This document shows, one piece after another, positions 24,091-34,684 of a stretch of DNA of 64,000 nt. The stretch is taken from assembly GCF_000972845.2 (NCBI RefSeq), contig NC_040022.1:1585511-1649510 (forward strand), in the 5' to 3' direction. Source of the stretch: Larimichthys crocea (taxonomy: Eukaryota > Chordata > Actinopteri > Sciaenidae). The position numbers were made by a program, and so were the translations under genes. Within the stretch, counting starts at the first letter, position 1; every line of letters begins with the position of its first letter. The notes beneath the pieces were generated by a model. It did not search any database and had not been told where the DNA came from. It saw nothing but the letters and a program-made list of their open reading frames with translations.

Positions 24091-26527
24091 ATGGTGAAGA
24101 AAAAGCGGCTTCGCCTCATCGCCGAAATGGCTCGAAAGATCCGGGCGTACCGAGAGCTGAAGTCCCGGCCGAGGGAGTCCCAGAAGTACGCCCTGGATTA
24201 TGAGACCATGAGGCGGCCGCACACGGGGAAGATGCTGCCCGTGTTGGCCTGGCAGGACGTCCGCAGGGAGAGTCGCCTCTTCCCGCTGCTGGCAGGCATG
24301 AGGATGTTCGGAGTGGGTCGCCTCTTCACCCGCAAGTCCTGGCTGGAGGAGCACACCGAGCCCAGCTACTGGCAGATCACTAAAGTCAAGGTGGACTACA
24401 CGTCTGAGGTGAGAGTGTAGTAGTAGTAGTAGTAGTAGTAGTAGTAATAATAATAATAATAATAATAATAATACATTTTATTTCATAGGCGCCTTTCTGT
24501 CACCCGAGGACACCTTACAATAAATGAGAGTAGACAGCAAATAACAGAAACAAACAAAAAGAACCATAAAAGTATCAAATTACAAGAATACAACATTTAA
24601 AATAGGACAATGCAATTGAATCAGATGGAAAATGCTTTTATAGACAGGTGGGTTTTAAGTGCAGACTTGAATTGTGAGTTGTGAGTTGATGTTCCTTAGA
24701 CATGTCCTTGTGGTTTGTCATGTTAGGATAGGAGTAACCAAGTTATTCTTGTGTTTTCTAGAATATGGATCACGGCAAAGCATGGGGCGTCCTCACCTAC
24801 AAAGGTATGTGATTTTAAAACCAGGGGCTCCACAGCGTTTCTGTCTGTGTAACTGTAACTACCATCGAGGACACAAATGTCAACAGCTTTCTGTTACCTA
24901 AGAAATAAGAAAATGCAACACATGGTATGTAAGTGTCATGCATCAAATGTGCCCAGCCCACATTACAAACATAGCAAACAAAGAGCATAAACAAAAGAAC
25001 GAGTGATACACCGTGCATGGGAGACAATACAGAAAATAAATGACTGTTCCTTTAAAGAGAGACAGATTTGACAATGTGAAGATGCCTTAAAAATGAACAA
25101 TAATAATAAGTTAAATACAAATGTTCTGTGACCATTTTGTTTTCATAGTCACAGTTATCTTTTTTTTGTTTTTTTTTATGACAATGTAACCAAATCTAAA
25201 CCAATCAGGCATGATAACACAGATAACACAGAATGAATTTTATGGAACACGTTAAATTTGCATGAAGTTGATACAAATCTGAACCTGATGTTCATTGTAA
25301 ACATTACTTATTATGAGTAATGCAAAGTCTGTTAACATTTAAGTTTTTATAACGTGTCACTCTTGCTCTTGTCTTTAACAAAATCATTCAGATCTACAGT
25401 TATATCTACAGATATATATAACACCAGCAGTTATGTCCTTACAGGTTCGAATGCTTCATTATGTCAACCAAAAAAAGCCAAATCTTCCAGCCATACAGTG
25501 TCTGACAATCCTAGCAGGCCATAAATAATATATTATAAAAATGAAGCTTCGGGCTGCATGAAATCTGACCGCGGTAATGTGGACATCTCTGCTTTAAACA
25601 CATCAAACATAAAGAGACCTCTTACATTGTTGGTATTCAAGACAAAGTGCAACAAACAGGAACTTTAGTCTGCATTAGAAAAAATCAGGACATTCTACTA
25701 CATGTGATGAAAAAGCCTGTTATCTAATATTGTGATACATCGAAGAGTGCAGTTTCCACCGCCAGAGGAAGGAGACCACATCGCAGCTGGGCACAAACAG
25801 ACCTCTGCACTGGGATAGATTAAGAGTGACATAGTGCTCTGGATGATAAATATCCTTAATCAAACTGTATGTGCTTGATATAGATATCAATATTACAGTA
25901 AACTAAATTAATTGGACTACAATACAATTTAAGACAATCGAAATGTATTTATTATCCACTAGAGTAGACCTTTTTCACAGCAGGTGTTTCCAATCATACT
26001 AGTTAAGGTACTGAACCTTAATTAGTATCCTTGGAAATCAATTGGCTGCTGTGGAAAAGGTCTATTGTAACACGTTACGAAGAAGTTGTTACTTCAGAGT
26101 TTTTCATGAATGATTCCTGAAATGTGGAAAAGGACATTTCTAGTTTGACTTCCTGTTATCATAGAGGTCAGCTGCTGGACTCAAACATAACACATGTAGT
26201 GATTTTGTTGCATTGTTTTGCTTCACAGGAAAACAGGAGAGCGAGGTCAAGGAGGTGGACAAGGCGGTTTACCACGACTGGCGTCTGGTTCCCAAACACA
26301 TGGAGCAGCAGTTTACGGACTTCGAGCCGCTCCCTGAGCCACCTGTGCGCTACGTCCCCTATCCTCCCCTGCTCCGCGCCATGCTGCTGGCCCAGCACAA
26401 GAAAACAACAGGCAGCATAGTGACCAAGGAGCCGTCCTTACCTCTACAGAGGGACGTCCTGCTCAACAAAGACTATTTCCGCAAGCAGGAACAAGAGAGG
26501 GAGAGGACAGAGGGGACACTGGTGTGA
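24091..26527 (+). CDS. mrps34: Mitochondrial small ribosomal subunit protein mS34, 3 coding exons
   Basis: Coding exons are 24091-24408, 24762-24804 and 26229-26527 (660 nt, 219 aa; human MRPS34 has 218). Introns are GT-AG with consistent phases. The N-terminus [20 protein letters not shown] is basic and helical. Family blocks include [49 protein letters not shown] and [13 protein letters not shown]. mS34 is a metazoan-specific component of the 28S mitoribosomal subunit and is required for its stability; human mutations cause Leigh-like disease. A degraded copy of intron 1, exon 2 and part of intron 2 recurs at 40716-42537. Adjacency to spsb3 matches human 16p13.3. Confidence 0.96.
24419..24472. 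repeat. (TAG)n(TAA)n microsatellite in mrps34 intron 1
   Basis: Begins about ten bases after the exon 1 donor. It marks the left edge of the segment duplicated at 40716-42537, which begins with a shortened TAA run. Confidence 0.85.
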
Positions 26528-26796
26528 TATTTGTGGTTCTGAAGGTGGAAATTTTGGACTTTTTGGACCAAATTAGTGTTGGTCATAACTTCTGCTGTCC
26601 AACTACAATGGACGCCCTCGACTCAATGTCTCAAAATCTCGGACTCAAATAATTTCTCTGCTATTTTCAAGCTGGCCTCTCTGTATGTATCTGTGTATGG
26701 TAAATATTAAATATGTGGTACAAATTTAGCTTCTATCTGTGTTTTGTTCTAATGCTTTTGTACCTGCTTCAAAATAGTTCAGACCAAATGAATGAC

Positions 26797-26925
26797 TAAG
26801 TTCACAGCAGAAATAAACATGTTTACAGCCTGGTACAATAAACAGTTTTGGTCTCTATAGTTAATTTCCCTGTTCATGACAACTGTACTGAGGGAGAATT
26901 TTCATTCACCCATTCAAATGATAAT
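26797..26925. repeat. Direct repeat flanking the coiled-coil gene, left copy
   Basis: TAAGTTCACAGCA (26797-26809), then TATAGTTAATTTCCCTGTT-x-ATGACAACTGTACTGAGG from 26856, then CACCCATTCAAAT. The same order recurs at 29775-29862 without the central 46 bp, which include the mrps34 AATAAA. The two copies bracket the 669-codon gene. Confidence 0.75.
26837..26842 (+). terminator. mrps34 polyadenylation signal
   Basis: AATAAA followed by TTTTGGTCTC, about 310 bp after the stop. An ATTAAA near 26706 is an alternative. Confidence 0.6.
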
Positions 26926-27060
26926 AACATGGATTAAAGTTCTCTACGACACTGGTAGACAGTCTCATCACAACAGTCTGACTATCATCTACATCTTATT
27001 TTATTTTGACAATTTTAAAATATTTTTTGTATTTGTAGATCACATTGATATTTGATCAGA

Positions 27061-27230
27061 ATCAATACGAACCAGAATCACTTTATAGGCCAGGACTCCG
27101 GTTCACTTTGCTCTCAATTGCACATACAGGTATAGACATAAGTACAGTTCAAAAGACAAGGGACATGACAGGTAGGTGCAAACATAAACTTTAAACTTAA
27201 AACATAAAAAATAACTATATACATATTTAA
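27061..27230. repeat. Dispersed repeat family R1, copy 2
   Basis: Begins ATCAGAATC and CAGAATCACTTTATAGGCCA, a motif common at fish retroelement tails. It continues with GGTATAGACATAAGTACAGT and ACATAAAC blocks shared with 22130-22262 and 49180-49350. Confidence 0.6.
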
Positions 27231-27382
27231 AAGATAATTTTAAAGTCATAACTGAGAACTAAAACACAAAGACGATGTATTGTTCTGTGATTTTGTTTTA
27301 TTTAGGTATATTTTATAAGGGAGGAAACCGGAGCACCCGGGGAAAACCCATGTAAACTTTCTGGGGGGTTATATGGAGGTGA

Positions 27383-29392
27383 TTATTTGTTTAGCTGTAA
27401 GGGAGGTAGGCGGACACCATTTAACGAAGGTTTTGCGGACTGACAATAAACGGGCATGTGTGGGAACCTTGTTATGCGGGAAGATTTAGGCTGGTCATGT
27501 GACTGGTCAACAGTTGGGGGCTGGGGCTTTTTTGAAATAGGAGGCAGTGTGGTCTTTCTTGATTCTTGGTTACATTTAATCTTCAACTGTCTCAGCTCCA
27601 TTGACACACTGCTGTTCACCTCCTCCTGACTCTTGACCTTTGTCTCGTACATAACAAGGAGTGCTTTTTGTGACATAGCCTCTGTTTTGAGTTTTCTGAT
27701 GCCCCATTGACACTTTTGGAGTTTCTGTATTGCATCATCTGGCCGCCTAGCCAACATGGACTTCAGGTTCTCAATCTCCTTGTCTTTTACCTGCAGAAGA
27801 ACCTTCAGGTTCTGCTGTTTGATCTGCACGCTTGGATAAACTCGTCTTATTTTTTCCATAGTTGTGTTTCTAATGCGAGGCATCCTGGGGATTCTGTAAA
27901 GATCATTCAAGAGGTTGTGGATCTGGAGCTGGAGAGTCTTAATTTCTTTTTCATACATTTTGATTTTCTCCTCTTGGGTTGTTTTGGTATATTCCAGGGA
28001 GTTGATTGTGTTTATTTGGTCTATTACATAACTTTTGTAGTATTCTATGTCCTTTTCTAGTTGTTCCTTTTCTGCCACAAACTTGGCTAGTTGGCTTTGT
28101 GCCAGTTTCTGGGCATTCTCAGCATACTCTCTAACAATGTTGTGTGCTGCCTTTTCATTTGCCAGTAGCTGCTTCACCTTTCGATATTTTCTCCCCAGAT
28201 ATTTATGCTGGTTTTCAAGGTGACACTTTTGTCTTAAGATCGAATTGATCTCACAAGTCTTGTTTTTGCTTTCTTCTCTGAGTTCTTCAATTGTTTTATT
28301 CTGTTCACTTATTTGCTCGAGAGCTTTGAATAAATTTTGACTTATCAGTGATTTCTCACTCTGGACAGACATCGTCTCACTGATTTGATGTTTTGTTCTT
28401 TTCTCCAATTCATTAATCTGTTTCAATAAATCGATTATACGGTCCTGTGTTCGATTGGTCATCTTAACATGTTCTTCTTCTTTTTCTGTGAACATTCGCT
28501 CCAGAGAATCGTAGCTGGCACATTTATGTTCCAAGTGTGTTATTATACTATGCTGCTTTGCTGCTTCCTTTTTTTTTTCCTCGGATTCATTTAACAGCAT
28601 ATCCTTATCTACCTGTAAATGACCTATCTTACGTTTCAGATCTAAAATTGTAGCAGCATGTTCGCGCACCTCATTTTTACTGGCATTTGCTTTCATTGTT
28701 AGCTCGTGATTTTCTTTCTTGTAGGCCTCAATGTTTTTGTTTTTTTCTTTAATAGTGTCCTCTAGTTCCTGGCATTTCTGTTGAAAATTCTGCAGGGAGC
28801 CTTCTAATGTTTTGACTTTATCTGTTAAAATTTCCTTGATTTGTTTCTGCTTTCTGTGTGTGTCACTCATCGTGCTCTCTAGATTAGCCTGTTTTATCTC
28901 TGCTATACTGAGCTGTTTTTTTTGTTCTTCAGTTGTTTTGATGGCATGATGGCATTTAAAGCCTGTGAGTTCTTGAACCACGTGGTTCAAGGACTCACAT
29001 TCTTTAGCTTTATTTCTGTACACCTCAGTCTTCTGGAGTAAGGCTTCATTCTCCCTTTGTTCCCTAATTAACCTCTCCACTGTATATTTGTTGTGCAATA
29101 CCTGACATTTTTTTTCAAGTTGAACAATTGTTTCTTCTAAAACATTTTTCTCATTACTTCTCTTTTCCTGCTCATCATTAAGAGCAGCTTTCGCTTCAGA
29201 CAGTTGCTTATTTAATGAGTTGAGAGTGAGGTCCTGTTGTGCCACTCTTTGTTGGAGTCGCTCGCATTCTTTGGTTTCCTTTTGAAAGTTCGCTTCCAAT
29301 GGAATAAATTTGCAAAGTTTTCTATTTAGCGCTCTGTTTTTGTCCATGAGCTTCTGAGTTTCTTTCCTGCATTGTGGAGTACAGGTGCCCAT
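27383..29392 (-). CDS. Intronless coiled-coil protein, CFAP58-like (669 aa)
   Basis: One uninterrupted 669-codon frame starting MGTCTPQCRKETQKLMDKN. Nearly the whole length (about residues 10-600) is Lys/Glu/Gln-rich heptad-like sequence predicted to form long coiled coils. A Pro-rich tail follows (LPPISKKPQPP, RLPPLQL). The block around residues 515-600 (MEKIRR, KVLLQVKDKEIENLKSMLARRP, MYETKVKSQEEV) resembles the C-terminal region of CFAP58/CCDC147, a sperm-flagellar and ciliary protein. That similarity is from memory and moderate. The lack of introns suggests a retrocopy that has stayed open, hinting at function, perhaps in testis. No poly(A) remnant was recognised. Flanking direct repeats copy mrps34 3' sequence. 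Alternative: an unrelated intronless coiled-coil gene. Confidence 0.6.
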   Translation of the reverse strand: MGTCTPQCRKETQKLMDKNRALNRKLCKFIPLEANFQKETKECERLQQRVAQQDLTLNSLNKQLSEAKAALNDEQEKRSNEKNVLEETIVQLEKKCQVLHNKYTVERLIREQRENEALLQKTEVYRNKAKECESLNHVVQELTGFKCHHAIKTTEEQKKQLSIAEIKQANLESTMSDTHRKQKQIKEILTDKVKTLEGSLQNFQQKCQELEDTIKEKNKNIEAYKKENHELTMKANASKNEVREHAATILDLKRKIGHLQVDKDMLLNESEEKKKEAAKQHSIITHLEHKCASYDSLERMFTEKEEEHVKMTNRTQDRIIDLLKQINELEKRTKHQISETMSVQSEKSLISQNLFKALEQISEQNKTIEELREESKNKTCEINSILRQKCHLENQHKYLGRKYRKVKQLLANEKAAHNIVREYAENAQKLAQSQLAKFVAEKEQLEKDIEYYKSYVIDQINTINSLEYTKTTQEEKIKMYEKEIKTLQLQIHNLLNDLYRIPRMPRIRNTTMEKIRRVYPSVQIKQQNLKVLLQVKDKEIENLKSMLARRPDDAIQKLQKCQWGIRKLKTEAMSQKALLVMYETKVKSQEEVNSSVSMELRQLKIKCNQESRKTTLPPISKKPQPPTVDQSHDQPKSSRITRFPHMPVYCQSAKPSLNGVRLPPLQLNK

Positions 29393-29533
29393 CTTGGTGG
29401 CGTCTAATATTAAACCCTGTTACAGACACGAAATGCAAATTCAATGAATGTCTCTGTGGGGCACTTACTATTAAGTATAGTAAATATGTTGTGAATAAAT
29501 GTGGTGATCTCACATTGGGCTTTGAAGTGACTA

Positions 29534-29570
29534 TGATGTCACGAGTCACATGATCAATGTGATGACATCA
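29534..29570 (-). promoter_or_regulatory. Inverted pair of CRE/ATF-like sites upstream of the CFAP58-like gene
   Basis: TGATGTCA at 29534-29541 and TGACATCA at 29563-29570 form an inverted pair about 140-180 bp upstream of the start codon. CRE-like sites are common in promoters of post-meiotic testis genes, which would suit a ciliary or flagellar retrogene. Function is inferred. Confidence 0.35.
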
Positions 29571-29774
29571 TAACATTCTAATGCCCTTTGATCTTCTGTC
29601 TGTCTGTTGATAATTTGTTTTTTTTTTCAAATGTGTTTACTTTTAAATTTTGTTTATTTTTAGATAAGGCCAGACATATTGGCAACTACTTTTAATAGTA
29701 ATAATAATAAATCTCCCCACCATCCTAACCAACTATCAGCAATCAATCTCCATAAGTGTCCATATGAAAATACC

Positions 29775-29862
29775 TAAGTTCACAGCATATAGTTAATTTC
29801 CCTGTTAATGACAACTGTACTGAGGTTGAATTTGTTTTTAACTCACCCGTTCAAATTATATT
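29775..29862. repeat. Direct repeat flanking the coiled-coil gene, right copy
   Basis: Second copy of the 26797-26925 repeat, with a few substitutions and the 46-bp centre missing. Confidence 0.75.
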
Positions 29863-30058
29863 AAGGCTTAAAGCATGGGCGGACTGGGACAAAAAATCGG
29901 CCCTGGCATTTTGGACCAAAGCAGCCCACAACAACCCCCCACCTGATAATTTTGAGAAGGACGATATCATTAAGCAGGTTTAGGCACTGAGGCGAAAGCA
30001 AAGGTTTTTCTACTCATTTGAGTGAGGGGTGTGCGTTTCGGCTGTGGTGATGCACTTA

Positions 30059-30750
30059 AGGCCAACTCACACCGGACGCGGAACGGAAGCGGAAGGGAAG
30101 CGGAACGGCACCGCCGCGGTCACCGTAGCAAATAGAATCCAGTCTAATGAGAGCACTCACACCGGGCGCGGATCAGAAGCGTCCCAGAAGCGGCTCTCCG
30201 GCCACGGCGCGAGCTTTCCGCAGGATTTCTATTTCTTCGCGAGCCGCGGCTAAACCTCGTAAATTTCAACAGAGCACTGCGCACCAGACAGGAAACCGGG
30301 CCTTGAATCAACGATAAACTTCCGCCCCCTTTCAAATAAAACACAATACTCAGTTCAATGGAGCGTTTTTTTACAACTTCACATCAACGTGACGTCATGA
30401 CCGGTGGCACCAGGTGATCAAAGATCGATCAAAGGGTCTCAACGAGAGACTAATTGTTGAAGTGGAACAACACACAATCCTTTATGACACAACAGATGCT
30501 TTTTATAATCTGCTCCACGTCGGAGAAGCAAAGTCAGCTGTTTGTTGTTGTTGTTTTCTTTATACACTGTTTATCGCGGGGTCTCGGGTATGTCCAGGAT
30601 TCTCGCGTGATCTCGTGATCTCGCGTGAATACGGCCGGCTCGCTCCGCTGCCGTTCCGCGGCTGATCCGCGTTCGGTGTGAGTTGACACCGGGCAAAGTA
30701 CCGTTCCGCTTCCGTTCCGCTTCTGTTCCGCGTTCGGTGTGAGTCCCGTG
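30059..30750. mobile_element. Non-autonomous PIF/Harbinger element, copy 1 (692 bp)
   Basis: Ends are AGGCCAACTCACACCGGACG and, reverse-complemented from the right, CACGGGACTCACACCGAACG; both continue CGGAAC-x-GAAGCGG. It is flanked by TTA at 30056-30058 and 30751-30753. A TWA target duplication is the Harbinger signature. No transposase is present. The left end contains a second, internal TIR-like block about 100 bp in, so this copy looks double-headed. Confidence 0.85.
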
Positions 30751-31735
30751 TTATTAATTGTGGTGCAGTTTGTTTGATGTATTTTTTCTGTTAAATGATT
30801 AGAGGCTCACTTTAATGGTTAGATGATTGATTATTTGAAAGAGTAAAAGTTGAGACAAGTTTGACATCAGTTTGATTTCATTGATTGAAAATTAGAGTAA
30901 TTAAGAAAAGTGTGAATTGAACAGTTGTTCAAAGCAAAACACTGCGGGTCAAGTATTTAAACTTGATGCCTGCATTAGAGACCATGGTTATCTGTGTGGA
31001 GTGTGGCTTATTTTTTTAGCAGGTGTCAAGTCACCCGGCCTGCCTCGGGTCCACATGCTTGCCGATTTTTAGATTAGCCATGATGGTAGCAGCCAGAGCC
31101 ACCAGACTAAGCTTTAAAACATCTTTTCAAAAACCTATGCGTGACATCATCCATGCGGTGTCCATTCTTTATACTGTCAGTGTACATACAGTCTGGACAG
31201 CCCGGCTAACAAACTGAGCTGACAGCAGCTATAGTTTGCAGCTACCACATCTCGGAACTGAGTCACCAGTTGTAAAGTTTTAGGTTGGGTAAACATAAAC
31301 CTTCTGTGTTGGTAATTTATCGTAGCTAGAAACTGAAACCAGTCCCAGTTCACTCAAACAGCCACTTGAGGCACAGATTCTCAAAAACAGTGGTTATACA
31401 ACTAAATATTAGTTTAGTGATTCAGAGGAATAATAAATCTTAGCATTTTTTCAGTTTATTGAGTAAATACTGAGTTTGTAATGAAAAATGCAGACACACA
31501 TTTTTCTGAACAGCCCAATATAATTTTTTCCTTCTTTTTCTGTAAAGTAATTACAATTTTTGTACTTTTTTCTTCATGTTTTGATGTAAAATATAATGTG
31601 CAGTATTCCCAATGAATGGAAATAAAAATATAAAAAAATAAATTATGAGGATTTTGAGCTTTACTCATGTTTTAAAAAACACTGCTATTATTTTAAACAC
31701 AACTGTACAGGATATAAGAGATTGACCAACCCTAA

Positions 31736-32315
31736 AGGCCAACTCACACCGGTCGCGGAACAGAAGCGTCCCAGAAGCGGCTCTCCGCGCCACGGCGCGA
31801 GCTTTCCGCAGGATTTCTATTTCTTCCGCGAGCCGCGGCTGAACCTCGTAAATTTCAACAGAGCACTGCGCACCAGACAGGAAACCGGGCCTTGAATCAA
31901 CGTAATAAACTTCCGCCCCCTTCAAAATAAAACACAATACACAGTTCATGTAGCTTTTTACAACTTCACATCAACGTTACGTCATGACCGGTGGCACCAG
32001 GTGATCAAAGATCGATCAAAGGGTCTCAACGAGAGACTAATTGTTGACGTGGAACAACACACAATCCTTTATGACACAACAGATGCTTTTTATAATCTTC
32101 TCCACGTCGGAGAAGCAAAGTCAGCTGTTTTTGTTGTTGTTTCTTTATACACAGTTTATCGCGGGGTCTCGGGTAGTCCAGGATTCTCACGTGATCTCGC
32201 GTGAATACGGCCGGCTCGCTCCGCTGTCGTTCCGCGGCTGATCCGCGTCCGGGTGGAGTTGACGCCGGGCAAAGTACCGTTCCGCTTCCGTTCCGCGTTC
32301 GGTGTGAGTCCCGTG
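31736..32315. mobile_element. Non-autonomous PIF/Harbinger element, copy 2 (580 bp)
   Basis: Same termini as copy 1, with TAA target duplications at 31733-31735 and 32316-32318. The body is closely similar to copy 1, but the extra outer 100 bp of its left end is absent. Both copies independently define the same element ends. Between the two copies (30754-31732) I see nothing beyond AT-rich non-coding sequence. Confidence 0.85.
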
Positions 32316-32507
32316 TAACTAACTCCCTGAAGGACCCTGACCCTATGTTGAAGAACTACTGCTAGAGACATAATAGGCTAATAATACTATAATAGGCTAT
32401 GAATATGCCGATTACTCTTTCTGTAATCTCTCCAATCCCTAGCCTCTCTCTTTCCTTCCTTCTGTACTCTTTCAGCAGTTCTGGGTCGCTGTAAATCTTT
32501 TGTCTGA

Positions 32508-32628
32508 ACTTGGACAAAACAAAGGTTATCTATGCACTGAACATGAAAAATGACGAGCACGAGGCGGCCACTCTGAAGGAGGCCCACGAAGAGGAGGTGC
32601 AGCAGATTCTGTCTGAGACCCGAGAGAA
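32508..32628 (+). pseudogene. Orphan FAM184-like exon fragment, cut by a gap
   Basis: The frame reads TKVIYALNMKNDEHEAA then TLKEAHEEEVQQILSETRE. It matches the N-terminal coiled coil of FAM184A/B, except that two residues are missing between the two stretches. A pyrimidine tract and TTTCAG precede it (about 32440-32475), as at a real splice acceptor. The sequence stops in a 10-N gap. No other FAM184 exon is in the window. It is either a fragment of the real gene brought in by misassembly or a duplicated exon. Confidence 0.65.
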
Positions 32629-32638
32629 NNNNNNNNNN
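32629..32638. other. Assembly gap (10 N)
   Basis: Ten unknown bases separate the FAM184-like exon from sequence leading into the BEL/Pao element. Continuity across this point is unproven. Confidence 1.
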
Positions 32639-32913
32639 GGACCGGTAGGCCTGTGTCACTCGCATTCATTCATGCTGTGTATGTTGGATTGAGCGCGTCT
32701 ACTGGGGAGCGCTTGTTTGTGAAAGTCCGCTGAGACACGTTGTCCTGCTCGTTGAGAGTGATTATCTGTGGCGTTTTGGAATACTTATGGATGTGAAATA
32801 AGCGATCTGTGAAGAAACTAATTAAATGAAATCTATGCTGGGTGTATTGTTGATTCACTGCGCAAATCACTAAGTTGCTGAGCTTTTAAAAGGCAGTATG
32901 AGTAAATGAACGA

Positions 32914-34684
32914 GTGGAAAACAATGGGTCTGAAGCAGTGGATGTTAAACGAAAGGTCAAACTTACTGCAAAAGCCTGGGCAAGTAAACTTGAAAGTCTG
33001 CAAAATGAACGTAAAATGCATGTGAATAAAATAAAACGCTTAATACCTGTGATGAAAGAGCTTATGAAACGAAATGAAAATGCACAAGAGTTGAAATCAC
33101 AGTTGCATACTCTTATCCAGCTTCTTGACACTGCTGTTAACCTGCATCAAACAATAATTCCGCTGTTACCTGAGGATGAAAAAGGTAAACAGAATGATTG
33201 GTTCTCAAGTATTGAAAAGTACAGCAATGCATTCAAGAAGGATGTGAGTCGATGGTTGGATGAAAAGGAACATGGTCACAATCCTGTTGGACAAGATTTG
33301 GTTGCAGCAACAAAGGATGTGTGTCACTTTCAAATGGACGATGCCTCACAGGCGAGCAGCACAGGAAACAGGCTCCATCACACTTCATGAAGGTTTAAAG
33401 GACGATGTAACACCAAGTGATAGCATATCAAATGTGCAAAGCAGAAGATATGCACAAAGTGCTGCAAGTGGAAAAAGCTCTGGAAGTGGTAAAAGGTCCT
33501 CTGTATCAAGCACCTCCTCTGCTCACATTATGGCAGAGGCTGATTTAGCTGCATTCATGGCACGGCAAAAACTGTTACAGGATAAACATGCACTTGAGGT
33601 GGAAGAGCAGCAAATACGGAAACGTAAGGAAAGGCTCAAGTTGGATGAAGAAATTGCTGCACACTTGGCTAAAGTGAATGTGCTAAGGGCTGCTAGCACA
33701 TCTGGTTCAAAAAACACTGTAACAGACCAATCCAATGCAATGAATTCTTACCTTAAGAACGGACAAGGAAAAACAAAGTTCAATATTGAAGCTGCTCCTT
33801 TCATTCCACAGAGGCTGGAAACAGTTAAACAACAATCAAAACTGACCCATGCTGCTCACTTTCAGCCTCCTGCTTTAAAGCACCACCTACCTGAGTCCAA
33901 TCTTCAGCCTAGTGCTCATAATCATCATATGCAACATGAAACCATTTTCAACACTGAAGGTTCAGTAGGCAATGGGGAGCAAAACAATGTTCTTGATATC
34001 ATGAAAAGACAGAATGAAATAACAACACTGCTGGTACAGCAGCAGCAACGTTCATCCTTGCCCAAAAGAGACATTCAGGTCTTTGATGGTGATCCATTGC
34101 AGTTTCATACGTGTATGAGAGCTTTTGAAAACTGTGTTGAAAGGAAATCTGAAAGTTATAGTGATTGGCTGTACTTCCTCGAGCAATTCACCAGAGGTCG
34201 CCCAAGGGATCTTGTAAGAAGCTGCCAGCATATGGACCCAGATAGGGGCTATGCTCAGGCTAAAATCCTACTACAGGAACGTTTTGGGGATGAACAAAGA
34301 GTTGCAGGAGCCTATATGGACAAGGCGTTGTCATGGGCCCCGATTAAAGCAGAGGATGTTAAGGCGCTCCAAGACTTCAGCTTATTTCGCAAAAGCTGTT
34401 CGAATGCAATGAACGAAGTGCAGTACATGTTTGAAATGGATATGCCTGCTAATCTGCTGACAATAATAAAGAAGCTGCCTTACAAGTTAAGGGATCGATG
34501 GAGGACAACTGCTTGTGAAATACAAGAGAGGCGTAACCAAAGGGCTACATTTAATGATATTGTTCATTTCACTGAAAGGCAAGCAAGGATTCTAACAGAC
34601 CCAGTGTTTGGGGACATTCAGGATGCATCACCGGCATTAAACAGAGGCATGAATCAAAAGGAAGTAGTTTTGCTACAACTGTGA
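32914..34684 (+). pseudogene. BEL/Pao gag region (frameshifted)
   Basis: Two overlapping frames (about 32914-33390 and 33260-34684) cover gag. The first is Lys-rich and helical. The second has a Ser-rich linker, then a coiled coil (HIMAEADLAAFMARQKLL, KHALEVEEQQIRKRKERL), then a capsid-like segment with FDGDPLQFHTCMRAFENCV and PYKLRDRW, typical of BEL/Pao gag. The frame change near 33330 is either decay or a sequencing indel. Confidence 0.8.

Noticed and set aside
30029..30344. Arg/Ser-rich open frames around the GC-rich blocks
   Set aside because: They fall within Harbinger-type inverted-repeat elements and reflect CpG-rich termini, not genes.
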